From assembly GCA_019095985.1 (NCBI GenBank), contig CM032662.1, positions 34,809,263 to 34,873,262 on the forward strand: DNA of 64,000 bases, written 5' to 3'. Positions 1 through 36,716 of this stretch are shown piece after piece. A program made the position numbers and the translations under genes. Every line of letters begins with the position of its first letter. Position 1 is the stretch's first letter. Source of the stretch: Streblospio benedicti. Lineage: Eukaryota; Annelida; Polychaeta; Spionida; Spionidae. The notes beneath the pieces are model-generated. The model did not search any database and was not told the DNA's origin. It saw only the letters and a list, made by a program, of their open reading frames with translations.

Positions 1-264
1 AGTATGCGTTTGCAACGATCATAACCAAAAGTAATGGTTTTGTTTCTTATACACCTCCTATTGTTAAACAGACCATATTTATTATTTGTTAATCTGAATG
101 CAAAAAAAAACTAACGTGAGATTTCTGTTGACTTTGCTTTTAGTGAATTGATAGCGGCAAGGATTGATGGTGATGAAAACACATAGAAATTTTCACCTGA
201 TCGAATATTACGTATATTAACACATTTAAAAATATCCTTGGCTTAAACGGATGCAATCAATTGG

Positions 265-518
<254 letters not shown>

Positions 519-758
519 AAAGCCGAAATCGTAGGTTACTTGCACATTCGTGGTGTACTTTTAGCAGATTACACCAAATGGAAAAGCTGCAGAAGAAAAT
601 GTGGACAGTTTTAATACAATAAATGCACGCGCAAATTGAAACTACTCAAAACGCAAGTTCAAACTCCTTATAATCATCAGTCTCCATCAGGCCATTCAGC
701 TAGCGATGTGAGGGTCTGGCTGATCTAGACTATGTAACCATACATACACGTGAGCAGG

Positions 759-1538
759 TCATGCAAAGCTACTTTCAACAATTACAGAAAGTGACCTACT
801 GTCCAATTGACGCCCAGCAATTGGTGCAAGAGGCTGCGATTGTGGTTTTCTCAGTTCAGTCTCCTGATCAAACATGTCCGCCAGCCTGGTGTGGTCACGC
901 CTCTGACGCCACTTCGCTGTTTCCTGCAGTGGCACCGCGTCCTTGTTGATGTAGAGGGGAACTACCCGGGACGCCGGCTGCGGAACCTCCGCTACCTCGT
1001 CGCCCACCGGTACTTCTTCTGCGCTGCACGTTTTTGTTTTACCAAGCGGTTCTTCAGAGTTTATTTTCGTAGATTTGTTCAGCTGTGCTGCCTCATTCTT
1101 CGCTGCAGTTTCTTCAGAAAATATTTTTTGAATGTTTACCGAATGGCGGTGCCGTCTTTTCTTGATTACCGGCACATTTCCGAGTCCTGGTCCATCTGAA
1201 AACAAATTTTCGACGTCGATCACGCGTCTTTGCCCGTCTAGCTTTTTACATTTAGCTGAGTTGCTTACTTTGAGGTTCTCTTCACTGTCTACTTCTTGTA
1301 CGTTGATTGTACGCCTCAGCCGTCTGCGTAGGACTTGGAGCAACTCATTCCTCATGAAGAACTGTTTATTCGCGTATAGTGCTTCAAAGTCCTGGCTTAT
1401 TGGTTTATTTTGACAATGCTTTCCCGGTGACTTGCTGAATTTTTCCGGTTTGTACTTAAGCCTGTGGACATCTTCAACTGGAATTGCTGGAAATGTACAT
1501 ACCAAATTCATTACTTGCTGAAGTACTTTCTTGATCAT
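759..1538 (-). CDS. Unknown 259-residue charged protein with a repeated short motif
   Basis: An uninterrupted 259-codon frame. I recognise no domain, signal peptide or membrane segment. The protein is highly charged and rich in Lys, Arg and Glu, so it is probably soluble and perhaps nuclear (inference). A short pattern, Ile/Val-Asn/Asp-Val/Ile-Gln/Glu-x-Leu/Ile/Val-Phe/Asp-Ser-Asp/Glu, occurs three times at residues 78-86, 107-115 and 134-142, each preceded by basic residues. A looser relative (RLADMFDQE) lies near residue 218. Regular repetition in frame argues for a real protein. The start is the first Met after an in-frame TAA about nine codons upstream and has a purine at -3. It may be a complete single-exon gene or the coding part of a spliced one. 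No neighbour hints at function. Confidence 0.55.
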   Translation of the reverse strand: MIKKVLQQVMNLVCTFPAIPVEDVHRLKYKPEKFSKSPGKHCQNKPISQDFEALYANKQFFMRNELLQVLRRRLRRTINVQEVDSEENLKVSNSAKCKKLDGQRRVIDVENLFSDGPGLGNVPVIKKRRHRHSVNIQKIFSEETAAKNEAAQLNKSTKINSEEPLGKTKTCSAEEVPVGDEVAEVPQPASRVVPLYINKDAVPLQETAKWRQRRDHTRLADMFDQETELRKPQSQPLAPIAGRQLDSRSLSVIVESSFA

Positions 1539-2538
1539 GCCAGGAGCACTTGTAATATGGTAGGTTTAAAATGCTGGACGTTGGCGTCCACCATTTTCTC
1601 AGTGGCATGTGTTGATTAGAGAATGGTGGTCAACCAAATGACTGGCATGGCAAAAAAGTGACGGGCGCCATGGGTTCGATATTTTACACCAACCCCAGTA
1701 CAAGTGGCCATGGATTATGCAAAAATGTAATTCAAACAAATGATACGTTCAAAGTTATTTCATTTATATTGACTTTCTTCATTTCACGATGCAGGTTAAA
1801 ATATATTTCTTCTTTAAAAACATTTGCAATAAATTAAAAGAAACAATAATCTAAATATATTGTTGTATACACATATTGATGCTTACACTGTTTGGAAATC
1901 TTAGTAGGACTGATTGAATCTTTAACCTCCGAATCTCTGCACATCAAGCAAAAAACAGCCATGCCGCGCACTGAAAGTGCACGTGTTATTTTAAAAAAAT
2001 ATGTTATACTATTACAATCTAATCAAACTATTACATTGTGATTACATAATGTATGACTTTTTAAAAAAGAACGAGATGCTGTCCTGGCAGCGTGCTCTTA
2101 ACACCAGAGGCGGACTTGATTAAGATACATGTTCCTATACATTCTTGTTAAGTTCATCCATCGAGGAATGTAAGATGATTTGAATTGTGAAGTTTGTTTT
2201 TGATATTCAATTGTAAAATAATATCAACATTATATGTAAATACCATGAATGGTGGTAGATTGAATGTGTTTGTCTTATATTACTGCAAAATGTATTTGAG
2301 TCACGATTCGGTATACAAGCGCTACATGTGTCCAATGTGAGCACTATACTCAGATTAATTTTTAAATATGTAAATACCACAATTCACTAATTGTATTTAA
2401 TGATTTAATGATTTACACGTACATTATATTTCATCCAGAATTGTATTAGCTAAAGATGAATACCTTTTATAATATGTAGAGATCCATGAAGGATTTATAT
2501 ATGGCTGTATTATGCACATGCGTTTAGTGTTTAAGTTG
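1539..2538. other. Intergenic stretch, nothing recognised
   Basis: AT-rich unique-looking DNA with short poly-A/T runs. I see no open frame of note, tRNA or clear repeat. Confidence 0.5.
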
Positions 2539-3444
2539 TTAAGGGGACTGTGAACTCTTTTCTTAGGATTTTATTAAATTCTCACTCATTATTGCTTCAA
2601 TTCTTACGAATTACACCTTATTTTATAGATAATTATCTAATCTAATGACGCAACATGTTTTGAATTGCATAGATTGATGGAAAAAAAATTATAAAGCAAT
2701 TAATGAAAAATGACAACTTTGCCTGCGAAGCATATAACTGATAGTAAAACATCGAAATGACCAAAATCACTATTCAGTTACAAAATTTGTATATCTAGAA
2801 AACCTTGCCTCAAATTTTTTATATTATTCCTATTTATCATTTTACATGCATTTTAAGTTTTAAAACCACGTATTTTCCGAATTTTCTTGCAAATCAATAC
2901 AAAAACGTTCATAATTCATCAATGAAATAAAAAATAAATAAAAAAAATCCCTAGTAAGGTTTTCTTCAGAATGCAGATATCTTCAAATATATACACGTTT
3001 GTGAAAATTTGATTTCATGGTTAAGGAGAAATATAAAAAGAAAAATTCATCCACTATGCAAACTTAGTTTTGAGAAAATGGGCTTTAAACATGGCCTATC
3101 AATATATATTGATAGTAGTTGCTGTCTATAAAATGTATCATATAAGAAAAACTATTGATGATAAAAGGTTCATTTTAAAAAGATGTTCTTTATCATTTAT
3201 AGCATACAAAACATTGAAAATGTGAAAATTTAATTTTTAGCCCATATAACCTTACAAGCATGCAAAGAATGAGTCATTGTTTTACACTCCAGCTTGGTCT
3301 TTACAAAATGCGTTGTAATGGGAAAACTATTGAAGATGAAAGGTTCATTTCAAAACATGTTGTTCTTCATAGTTTAAAGTATAATAAATATTAAAAAGAT
3401 GAAAATAGAATATTTTTCCCTTAAAGAGTTCACAGTACCCTTAA
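2539..3444. mobile_element. Non-autonomous DNA element with TTAA flanks
   Basis: The ends are an inverted repeat: GGGGACTGTGAACTCTTT at 2543 and AAAGAGTTCACAGTACCC ending at 3440. Each end abuts a TTAA (2539-2542 and 3441-3444). Inside are two diverged direct repeats (about 3090-3240 and 3280-3420) sharing the stretch AAACTATTGA-x-GATGAAAGGTTCATTT. There is no transposase frame. TTAA target duplication is typical of piggyBac-type transposons, but I assign the family only from the target site. Confidence 0.6.
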
Positions 3445-3614
3445 AAATCTATTGCTGGTTTATTCTTACCAGCACATCACGCCCTCCTTTTGTTTACAAT
3501 GTACAATAAATATACCCAGTATAACGATAATACAATCTACAATCTATGCTACAAATGTTCTCGTCTGCACTGCGATTACGAATTATTTACAATAGTATAA
3601 TGGCTTGATGTAAT

Positions 3615-4190
3615 GTGGGGCCTGTTGCATACAGGTGTTATCCGTCTTTATTGTAGAAATACACACGATAATAGTACTTTTTCTCGTCTGTGGTGTTGCA
3701 TAAATAAATTTAAGAGAACGACAGCGTCGTTATTCATCCGATGAACCGCGTACGATTTGGAGAGAAATGTTCTTGCCTCTAAATCGTGACGATGGACCTT
3801 TAACATTACTGTTCACAGGGAACTTTATTTTGTGTTGAATTTAAATCGAACATCTGGATGAGCAGCCTAATATTCATGTACAATGAGAATAATGTAGGGG
3901 TCAACACCAAGAGGTTCCACTGTAGCTGCACCCGCGTACATGCGAAAGTGATGGTTGCGCGAGCTCGTAATGAACAATTCAGTAAGCATGAGAGAGGTCA
4001 ACGAATATGGTTTCATGCTACAATGTCAATAAACATAACATGCTTGAGTTCAGCGAGACGATGGGTACTGATTTGCCGATTTGCTTTATGCAACAGTTTA
4101 AACTGTACGTTATCGTCGATCGTGTCGTACAGGATGATCGTACAAATAAATACCATCGTTATCGTGTGATCTTTATGCAACAGGGCCCAC
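3615..4190. mobile_element. Possible TIR element (GTGGGSCCTGTTGCATA ends)
   Basis: A 17-base inverted repeat: GTGGGGCCTGTTGCATA at 3615 and TATGCAACAGGGCCCAC ending at 4190, about 576 bases apart. Weaker inverted similarity continues inward (ACACGATAA near 3664, TTATCGTGT near 4160). I see no convincing target duplication. The overlapping short frames look non-coding. Confidence 0.4.
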
Positions 4191-4321
4191 TGGCTTATTT
4201 GTCGTCGATCAATTTGTGGCTTCCTCTAATGTGATGTCTACGATGAATTATTATATTTAATAGCCGATTTAGAAGATTATCAATTAGTTACTAAAACGAA
4301 TTGATAAATTTCATTGCCATC

Positions 4322-4367
4322 AACATTGATGGTATATATAACAATTTATATATATACCATCAATGTT
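4322..4367. repeat. Perfect short hairpin
   Basis: AACATTGATGGTATATATA pairs with its reverse complement across a loop of a few bases. It is probably a relic of a palindromic element. It is too short and too isolated to call an RNA gene. Confidence 0.6.
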
Positions 4368-4911
4368 TCACGGCACTAATTCATGGGCAACAAATTTTTA
4401 AACTCGATGAACACGTCTATTTTATTGTTTACCACCATGAAATACATAACACAAATCCCCACCCTACCCATACACACACACTAGATCTCTATATGAAAAT
4501 GGACAGAAAGTGGAACCACACCCGCATAATGAAAGTTTTATTCTGTAAATTGCCTTTTGTACAATAAAAAGAGCTTACCACGTCGCATCCACCCGTTGTC
4601 TTTGTGACTACGAATATTTTTAGACATATATGCCATTATTTGTAGACTCTAATCTTATTGTGAGCACCTTTGTTTCTCATTTTAATGGTCTGCTTCATAC
4701 GTTTAGCGTAGCACGTAATTGTGTTTAAAACACGTACAACGTATGTGCAACGTTTCGCGTGTCCACACGTAGATCCATACTCCACCTCATTCTTAGTCTC
4801 GATCATCCAGACCCTGTGGTGGCGTGCGCTCACCAATGCAATACAGAGTCTGGTTGAACAAGGCTACCTCATTCTGATTCACCCTCTCCGACTGGGCATG
4901 CATTTATGGGT
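4368..4911. other. Intergenic, no gene recognised
   Basis: Short frames only. The antisense frame near 4636-4836 has no recognisable protein features. Confidence 0.4.
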
Positions 4912-6373
4912 CTAGTCCTAAAAATAATTAGAAACCACAATCAGGTCGTTCTTCACAAATGCACTCCACATTGGCATTTTCGTTACTCTGCTTCTCTTTC
5001 AGCTAACATAGACAGTATACAATAGTGTTTTGAAGAGCAGCAGATATGGATTCATTTAAAATGTATTATTCCAATGTGATATTGGACATAGCAGCTTTCT
5101 GTTGCCATTATAAGCAGAAATCAGACAAAAAATACCCTTGCCAGAATTCACAAACCACTCACTCTTCAGCCCCCACTGAGCCGGAAATACAAGTTTGACC
5201 ACCCATCTAGCATATGACCTTCTGATTCCTCACAATATATTCCAGTGTTTATATACTGGCTTGTACCATCAATCCTTCCGTCCATCCGGTTAGATTTACC
5301 CCTCTACAGGCCACATCGTTTGAGCTAGGATGCTCAAATTTGGCATGTCGGTTGAATGGCCCAAACGGTCCATTTTGGGCCCAAATTGAGTCCATTTTAC
5401 TAGTATTCAATACACTTGAGCCAGCATATGGAAAAATCAATATCATAAAAGGCAGCAACATTAGTCTAGCCCGGTGCTGTTAATATGAATATTGATTTTT
5501 GCCAATATATAGACAGTGGCATTCAGTGTTTTCAGGTATAAAACACTGGTTTGCCCTCACTGGGGGCGCTTTTTCATTCTAGCATATATCCAATGAAAAG
5601 CGCCCCCAGTGAGGGCACCAGTGTTTGCCTGGAAAACACTGGGTGCTGAGTTTGTTGGCAAAAAATCAATATTCATATTTCAGCAGCTAACAGCACCAGG
5701 CTAGACTAAAGTTGCTGCCTTATGATATTGATTTTTTCCATGCTGGCTAAAGCGTATTGAATACTAGTAAAATGGACCTAATAATGGGCCCAAATGGGCC
5801 CAAATATGGACCGTTTGGGCCCATGTGAAATAGGGATCTTGTGGTCACGATTTGCAACTGACATGCCAAATTTGAGCATCCTAGCTCAAATGATGCAACC
5901 TGTAGAGGGGTAACGAACCGGACGGATGGACGGACGGACGGACGGATGGAAGGACGGAAGGAAGGACGGAAGGAAGGACGGACGGAAGGACGGATGCAAT
6001 TAATTGGGTATAAGCCAGTGTATAAAACACTGGAAAAATTATCAACTTCTCAGGTGTGGATTTTTTTTAATTGATTTCCCGTAAAAAATTGATATATCTA
6101 TGTGCTTCAGAAAGTGCCAAAATCGGCCCCATGTGTAGGAGGCCCTCAGACACGTTCATTTCATTCAAATCAAACTACATCAAAATCATGCCAAAATGGG
6201 TTTGCACGATCAAAAGCGCATGCCCTTTCAGAATATGTACTTTACAAATGCCATAGTATACTCAACTACCCGCCACGGCAAGAAACCCGACTGTTTTAGG
6301 TACTAAACTGAACCCTCAGTAAGTCTGTTTACAAACAAAAACACGTGCGACCGCTATCATTTTTAGGACTAGA
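4912..6373 (+). repeat. Tandem segmental duplication, copy 1
   Basis: It begins TCCTAAAAATAATTAGAAAC and runs to the CTATCATTTTTAGGACTAG segment. Copy 2 follows directly. Outside inserted elements the two copies align along their whole length with scattered substitutions and small indels; for example both carry CATCTAGCATATGACCTTCT and CAAATCAAACTACATCAAAA. Copy 1 is interrupted by the foldback element at 5241-6032. No protein is encoded. Confidence 0.85.
5241..6032. mobile_element. Foldback (palindromic) MITE-like element
   Basis: Two long arms (about 5241-5573 and 5590-6032) are reverse complements around a loop of about 16-20 bases. Outer ends are TCCAGTGTTTATATACTGG and CCAGTGTATAAAACACTGGA. 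Landmarks mirrored in both arms include GCTCAAATTTGGCATGTC, GGCCCAAACGGTCC and CCTCACTGGGGGCGCTTTT. The right arm alone carries an ACGG/ATGG-type tetranucleotide expansion (about 5927-5996). There is no coding capacity. It sits inside copy 1 of the duplication and its arms are absent from copy 2. Confidence 0.85.
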
Positions 6374-6378
6374 CCCTT

Positions 6379-7515
6379 AAGTCCTAAAAATAATTCGAAA
6401 CCACAATAAGGTCCCTCTTCACAAGTACACTCCAAATTGGCATTTGTGTTACTCTGCTTCTCTTTCAGCTAACATAGACAATATGTACAGCATTTTGAAG
6501 AGCAGCAGATAAGGATTCGTTTAAAATGTATCATTCCATGTCAGACAAAAATTACCCTTGCCAAAATTCACAAACCACTCATTCTTCAGCCCCCACTGAG
6601 CCGGAGATACAAGTTTGACCACCCATCTAGCATATGACCTTCTGATTCCTCACCATACATTCTAGCATATATTCAAAAATTATCAACTTCTCAGATGTGG
6701 AAATTTTTTTAATTGGTTTTCCGTAAAAAATTGTAGGAATTGACCGCGAGATTGGAGTGTCAATAGGAAAATTGAGCATGCTGACGTCTGATTTACCGGA
6801 ACGAAGTGAGGGTAAATCAGATGTCAGCTTGCTCAACTTTCCCATTTACACGACAATCGAGTGGTCAAATACCATTCTATCATGACTAAAATCCACACTA
6901 AATGAGTGTCTGATTCGGTTTTATTTTAAAATAAATCATACCATAACGTTCTCAGTGCAAGTCAATTTGTCAACCAGTGTGCTCAATTATACGATTGACT
7001 ACACGCGCGGAGACCACTACTACGGCACTAGTCTAAACTTTTGACCATGCGACGTCAGCGGCTGTATTGAAAATGTGACGAGTTAAGACTAGTGCCATAG
7101 TAGTGGTCTCTGCAGCGTTCAGTCAATCGCATAATTGAGCACGCTGATTGCCCAATAAGCGTGGGTTATTGGCGGTGATTTTTGCACGGAATGATAGAAT
7201 GATATATCCATGTGCTTCAGCAAGTGCCAAAATCGGCCACCAGGTGTCAGATGACGCCTTCAGACACGTTTCATGCAAATCAAACTACATCAAAATCATG
7301 CCAAAATGGGTCTGCATGATCAAAATCGCATGCCCTTTCAGAATATGTACTTTACAAATGCCAAAGTATACTCAGCTTAACACCCCCCACCCCCCCCCTA
7401 CCCCGGCAAGAAAACCGACTGTTTTAGGTAGGCCTACTATACTGAACCAAAGAGCAATACCCTTAGTAAGTTTGTTTACAAACAAAAACATGTGCGATCG
7501 CTATTATTTGTATTT
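6379..7515 (+). repeat. Tandem segmental duplication, copy 2
   Basis: It matches copy 1 (4912-6373) in order and orientation. It lacks the arms of copy 1's foldback element and instead carries a composite MITE at 6733-7198. Confidence 0.85.
6733..7198 (-). mobile_element. Composite palindromic MITE, single unit
   Basis: Read on the minus strand it starts TTCTATCATTCC and ends GTCAATTCCTA, with CA on both outer sides. It has two modules. One is a hairpin built on GTAAATCAGATGTCAGC and its complement (about 6733-6870). The other is a longer module with CATTCTATCAT/ATGATAGAATG ends and an inner inverted pair containing ACTACTACGGCACTAGTCT (about 6871-7198). The paralogous site in copy 1 reads through with one CA. 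The same family recurs near 43905-44310 and 59104-60007. Confidence 0.8.
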
Positions 7516-7674
7516 AGTGTTTTTTTTAGCCAAATGGATCACTTAGTCAATAGTGGCGCATTACAAACACTCTATTATAAAATATTATTTCACCTCGACT
7601 ACAATGGATGAAGACAGTGCTTGTTTGGGACTGGAGGCTCGCGTGATGCATCGACTCTCCCAGTCGGCAACTTC

Positions 7675-8031
7675 GTGACAGTCAGCAGGACAGTCTTCCG
7701 CCAATTCAGTTTCGTGCGCCGTGACAACCAAGATGATACTTTCCTGGAATCAGCCTCGATCCCTATTACGTACTATTTGGTGTATCTCTTGGAAGTTTAC
7801 ATTTTGTAATATATATCATTGAAGTTAGTCGCAGAGGGTAGAAGCCAACTGAGACTAGTGAGTGGTCATTCTTTTCCCCTTCATTGTTTACCTACTAGAA
7901 CTATACTAAGGGGGAAAGAATGGCCACTCATTAGTCTGAGTTAGCTTCTACCCTCTGCGATGCATTAGTGCCCGTGAAGTTAGTCCACTTTAGCAAGCCC
8001 AAAGGACGAGGCCGATGCGCCACCAGAACGA
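7675..8031 (+). repeat. Gap-flanking duplicate, left copy
   Basis: This stretch is repeated almost exactly immediately after the run of Ns, and ends at the gap at the same point (CGCCACCAGAACGA) where the right copy continues into unique DNA. It contains a short hairpin element (about 7827-7963) whose arms carry GGGTAGAAGCCAACTGAGAC and its complement. Confidence 0.85.
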
Positions 8032-8131
8032 NNNNNNNNNNNNNNNNNNNNNNNNNNNNNNNNNNNNNNNNNNNNNNNNNNNNNNNNNNNNNNNNNNNNN
8101 NNNNNNNNNNNNNNNNNNNNNNNNNNNNNNN
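8032..8131. other. Assembly gap (100 N)
   Basis: Exactly 100 undetermined bases, a conventional placeholder for a gap of unknown size. Frames that run across it are meaningless. Confidence 0.99.
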
Positions 8132-8487
8132 GTGACAGTCAGCAGGACAGTCTTCCGCCAATTCAGTTTCGTGCGCCGTGACAACTAAGATGATGCTTTC
8201 CTGGGGCAGCCTCGATCCCTATTACGTACTATTTGGTGTATCTCTTGGAAGTTTACATTTTGTAATATATATCATTGAAGTTAGTCGCAGAGGGTAGAAG
8301 CCAACTGAGACTAGTGAGTGGTCATTCTTTTCCCCTTCATTGTTTACCTACTAGAACTATACTAAGGGGGAAAGAATGGCCACTCATTAGTCTGAGTTAG
8401 CTTCTACCCTCTGCGATGCATTAGTGCCCGTGAAGTTAGTCCACTTTAGCAAGCCCAAAGGACGAGGCCGATGCGCCACCAGAACGA
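8132..8487 (+). repeat. Gap-flanking duplicate, right copy
   Basis: It starts GTGACAGTCAGCAGGACAG at the first base after the gap and matches 7675-8031 with only a few differences near 8185-8215. The hairpin element recurs at about 8283-8420. Confidence 0.85.
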
Positions 8488-10640
8488 ATCCTGATAAAAT
8501 AATCGATGTTTAATATACAACAAACTATATTGTATATGATTTGTATTTATCATTCTTTTCTAACACCACTGTTTTTAAAAATGTGAAAAAGTAGTCTGGC
8601 TGACTACAAGCATGATAACCATAGTATCACCCTTGTTCGAACAGGGGTGATAACCCTCTCGGGTTATCGGATAATTCTCGGTCATGATAACCAAATAATT
8701 TACATGAAAAATAATTATAAATGTGTCTGTCTACCTGTTGCATTCGGCATAAAACGTTCTTTTTACTAAAAAAAGGGTAGATCCCATGTCTGCTGGATGC
8801 TATTATTTACAACACTGCAATGTTCATGCTACAACCTTGAGACTACACCCGTATCAAACACATTTCAATGTATCTATTTTGTACATATTTATTATGCACA
8901 TAATCAGATTGTACTGTTGCCTAGTATACTTCACCGTGTTCAAAAAAGCAAACTATTTCCAGTATAACAAATATGTACATTGGTTGCATTGTGAATACAC
9001 AATGGCACAGTGGCACATGCTCATAAATGGGCCATATCATATAATCCAATTTAAACCCCCATCAAGAGCCTCCCCAGCGTGGTCTAAAACAGGAGTTCTA
9101 CTGGATACTATCAACTATGAAACAAAACTCACGAAACTGAGACTAAAGAGAGCAGGATGCTCTCGCCGTTATACGTTGACGTTGACCTGGGTGTCTGCTT
9201 TTGAAGGTGCAGGAACCATTGAGACGAACCTTTCAGAGCAAAGGCGCCATTCTCACTGGGTGCCAAGGCCGCTCGCTTCACTGTAATCTTGACGCTCAAT
9301 GAGGTGGCGGAAATTAATACCTTTCATGGTAGTAATTAAACTCTATATACTCCATTATGTTATTACCGTGTGTGTCCATGCTCATTGGCAGATCCAGAGA
9401 GGGTAGGGGCAAACACGGGGAAAGTGTCCTTTGTTCTATAAAAATTGACGCACACACATACAGTATCTTTATTAGCTTTGGGTCAGCCTTGCTCAACATG
9501 GACTGGGTTGAATAATCATTATTTGTGTTGAAGGGTAGGACACTGAAGAATTAGTTTAAATAAACTCAATGTGTCAAGCTTAAGATATAGACAAACGTGA
9601 GGGCGTAACTAAGCGAGACCTTTGCTGAGTTGATTTCTGCCTGTAGTTTCCTCAAAAATAGTTCAGTACATGATTGCAAGGATTATATGGAAGTTGGATA
9701 AAGGCAAACATAGGGATGTGAGAAAAGAGGTAAAAACAAATAACAAGTGGGATTTAAAGGACGTAGCCCAAAAGTGGGATGTGGGGAAAAGGCCAAATAA
9801 TTAGAGAAGGGGGGAAGAAAAGGCCCAAAAAATAAGAGATGTGGGATTTCATAGCCCCTTGCGACCCCCCCCCCCTCACCCCACCCCCACCCCACCCCAT
9901 TTGTAGCCATATATCTAACAATTTTGAATATCTACTACTGTGCCACAATCATAGAATTATAAGAATCATGATTTGAAATGAAATCACCCACTCTCCATAT
10001 GATGAATCAAGTCTCTTTCATTCATTAGAAACTTTCCACCCACACTAGCGACCCCACTCCCGAGTTTCTACCCCTTTCTATACTTTCAAGGGACACATTT
10101 TCGATCCCGAGTAATGACTTATGTCTTGTTTCATCATGATGTTAACCTTTGTCAATAGTTCACATAATTTTAAGAAAGTCCACAAAACATCCCTATCCAT
10201 ATGTGCTGAAATCATGACAAAACCTCTCATATCCAAAATCTCTTCCCCAAGAAAATGAAATTATGAAGTACCGTGACAAAGTGATGAGTTCCAGGGCTCT
10301 TTTATATAATTATGACATCAAAAATGAAGCACGTGTACGGTTTTTTCTCCAAGTAGCAATTAGCTCCGGTTAGCACCGCTGTTCTCCATGCACTTGTTCT
10401 TATTGGCTTATACAGTAGACTCCATCAATCAGACCATCTAGATAACTGGCCACAAGTGGCCTATTTATGGAAGTTCAAGTTAATCTCTAACATGGCGGTT
10501 TGTTGCCGAGAGAAGTGCTCTTACACCAGGGGTGTTCTCAATGTGGAGGTTCCGATGTACACCTCCCCATATCCCACATCCAACTGGTTTTTATTTTCAA
10601 AGAGTTGGCCTTACCACTAATCTTTTACTAATCGCCACTT
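8488..10640. other. Intergenic; repeat fragments, no gene recognised
   Basis: It includes a 167-codon open frame at 8786-9286 with no recognisable domain, a C-rich stretch near 9866-9898, and one copy of a dispersed end motif TTGGCAGATCCAG at 9385. It lies upstream of the receptor promoter. Confidence 0.4.
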
Positions 10641-10762
10641 GGCACGTGTTTGATCAAGCGTCGTCATGATCACCCGGGGTGGAGTCGTCTGATTATGGGT
10701 GCTCAGCTCCACACAAAACACTCACTGATGAGGAGCGCACATCATGTAGACTTTAGCACAGC

Positions 10763-10778
10763 CACGTGTCTATATAAG
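10763..10778 (+). promoter_or_regulatory. Candidate core promoter: E-box plus TATA box of the GPCR gene
   Basis: A CACGTG E-box (10763-10768) lies directly before TATATAAG (10771-10778), about 215 bases upstream of the start codon. Transcription would begin near 10800-10810. Another CACGTG is at 10642-10647. No splice acceptor is obvious between here and the ATG, so the 5' UTR is probably contiguous with exon 1. Short upstream ATGs occur, for example near 10794. Confidence 0.45.
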
Positions 10779-10992
10779 CTCAATCCAGTGGCATGTTTTG
10801 ATGGACAAGCGCTCATGGAGTCATGCTCGTCTGTAATTGGTGTCAACTCTACAACACTGGCTGACAAACATAGGGATTGGTTTAAAAATAAACTTATATT
10901 AGAATAGCTTGTGTCAAAACTAAAACACTGACATACTTATAAGATTAATATATGAACTGTAACATTTTTTTCTGGCATTAATTGCATATATA

Positions 10993-36716
<25,724 letters not shown>

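Noticed and set aside
5927-5998. CRISPR-like regular repeats
   Set aside because: ACGG/ATGG units are contiguous with no spacers; a simple-sequence expansion in an animal genome.
7931-8184. Open frames spanning the run of Ns
   Set aside because: They exist only because the gap has no stop codons.
8786-9286. 166-residue open frame
   Set aside because: No recognisable motif, odd composition in the first half and no splice or promoter support; likely chance.
10650-10907. 85-residue frame just upstream of the GPCR start
   Set aside because: It overlaps the TATA region and has no protein features; probably promoter and leader DNA.
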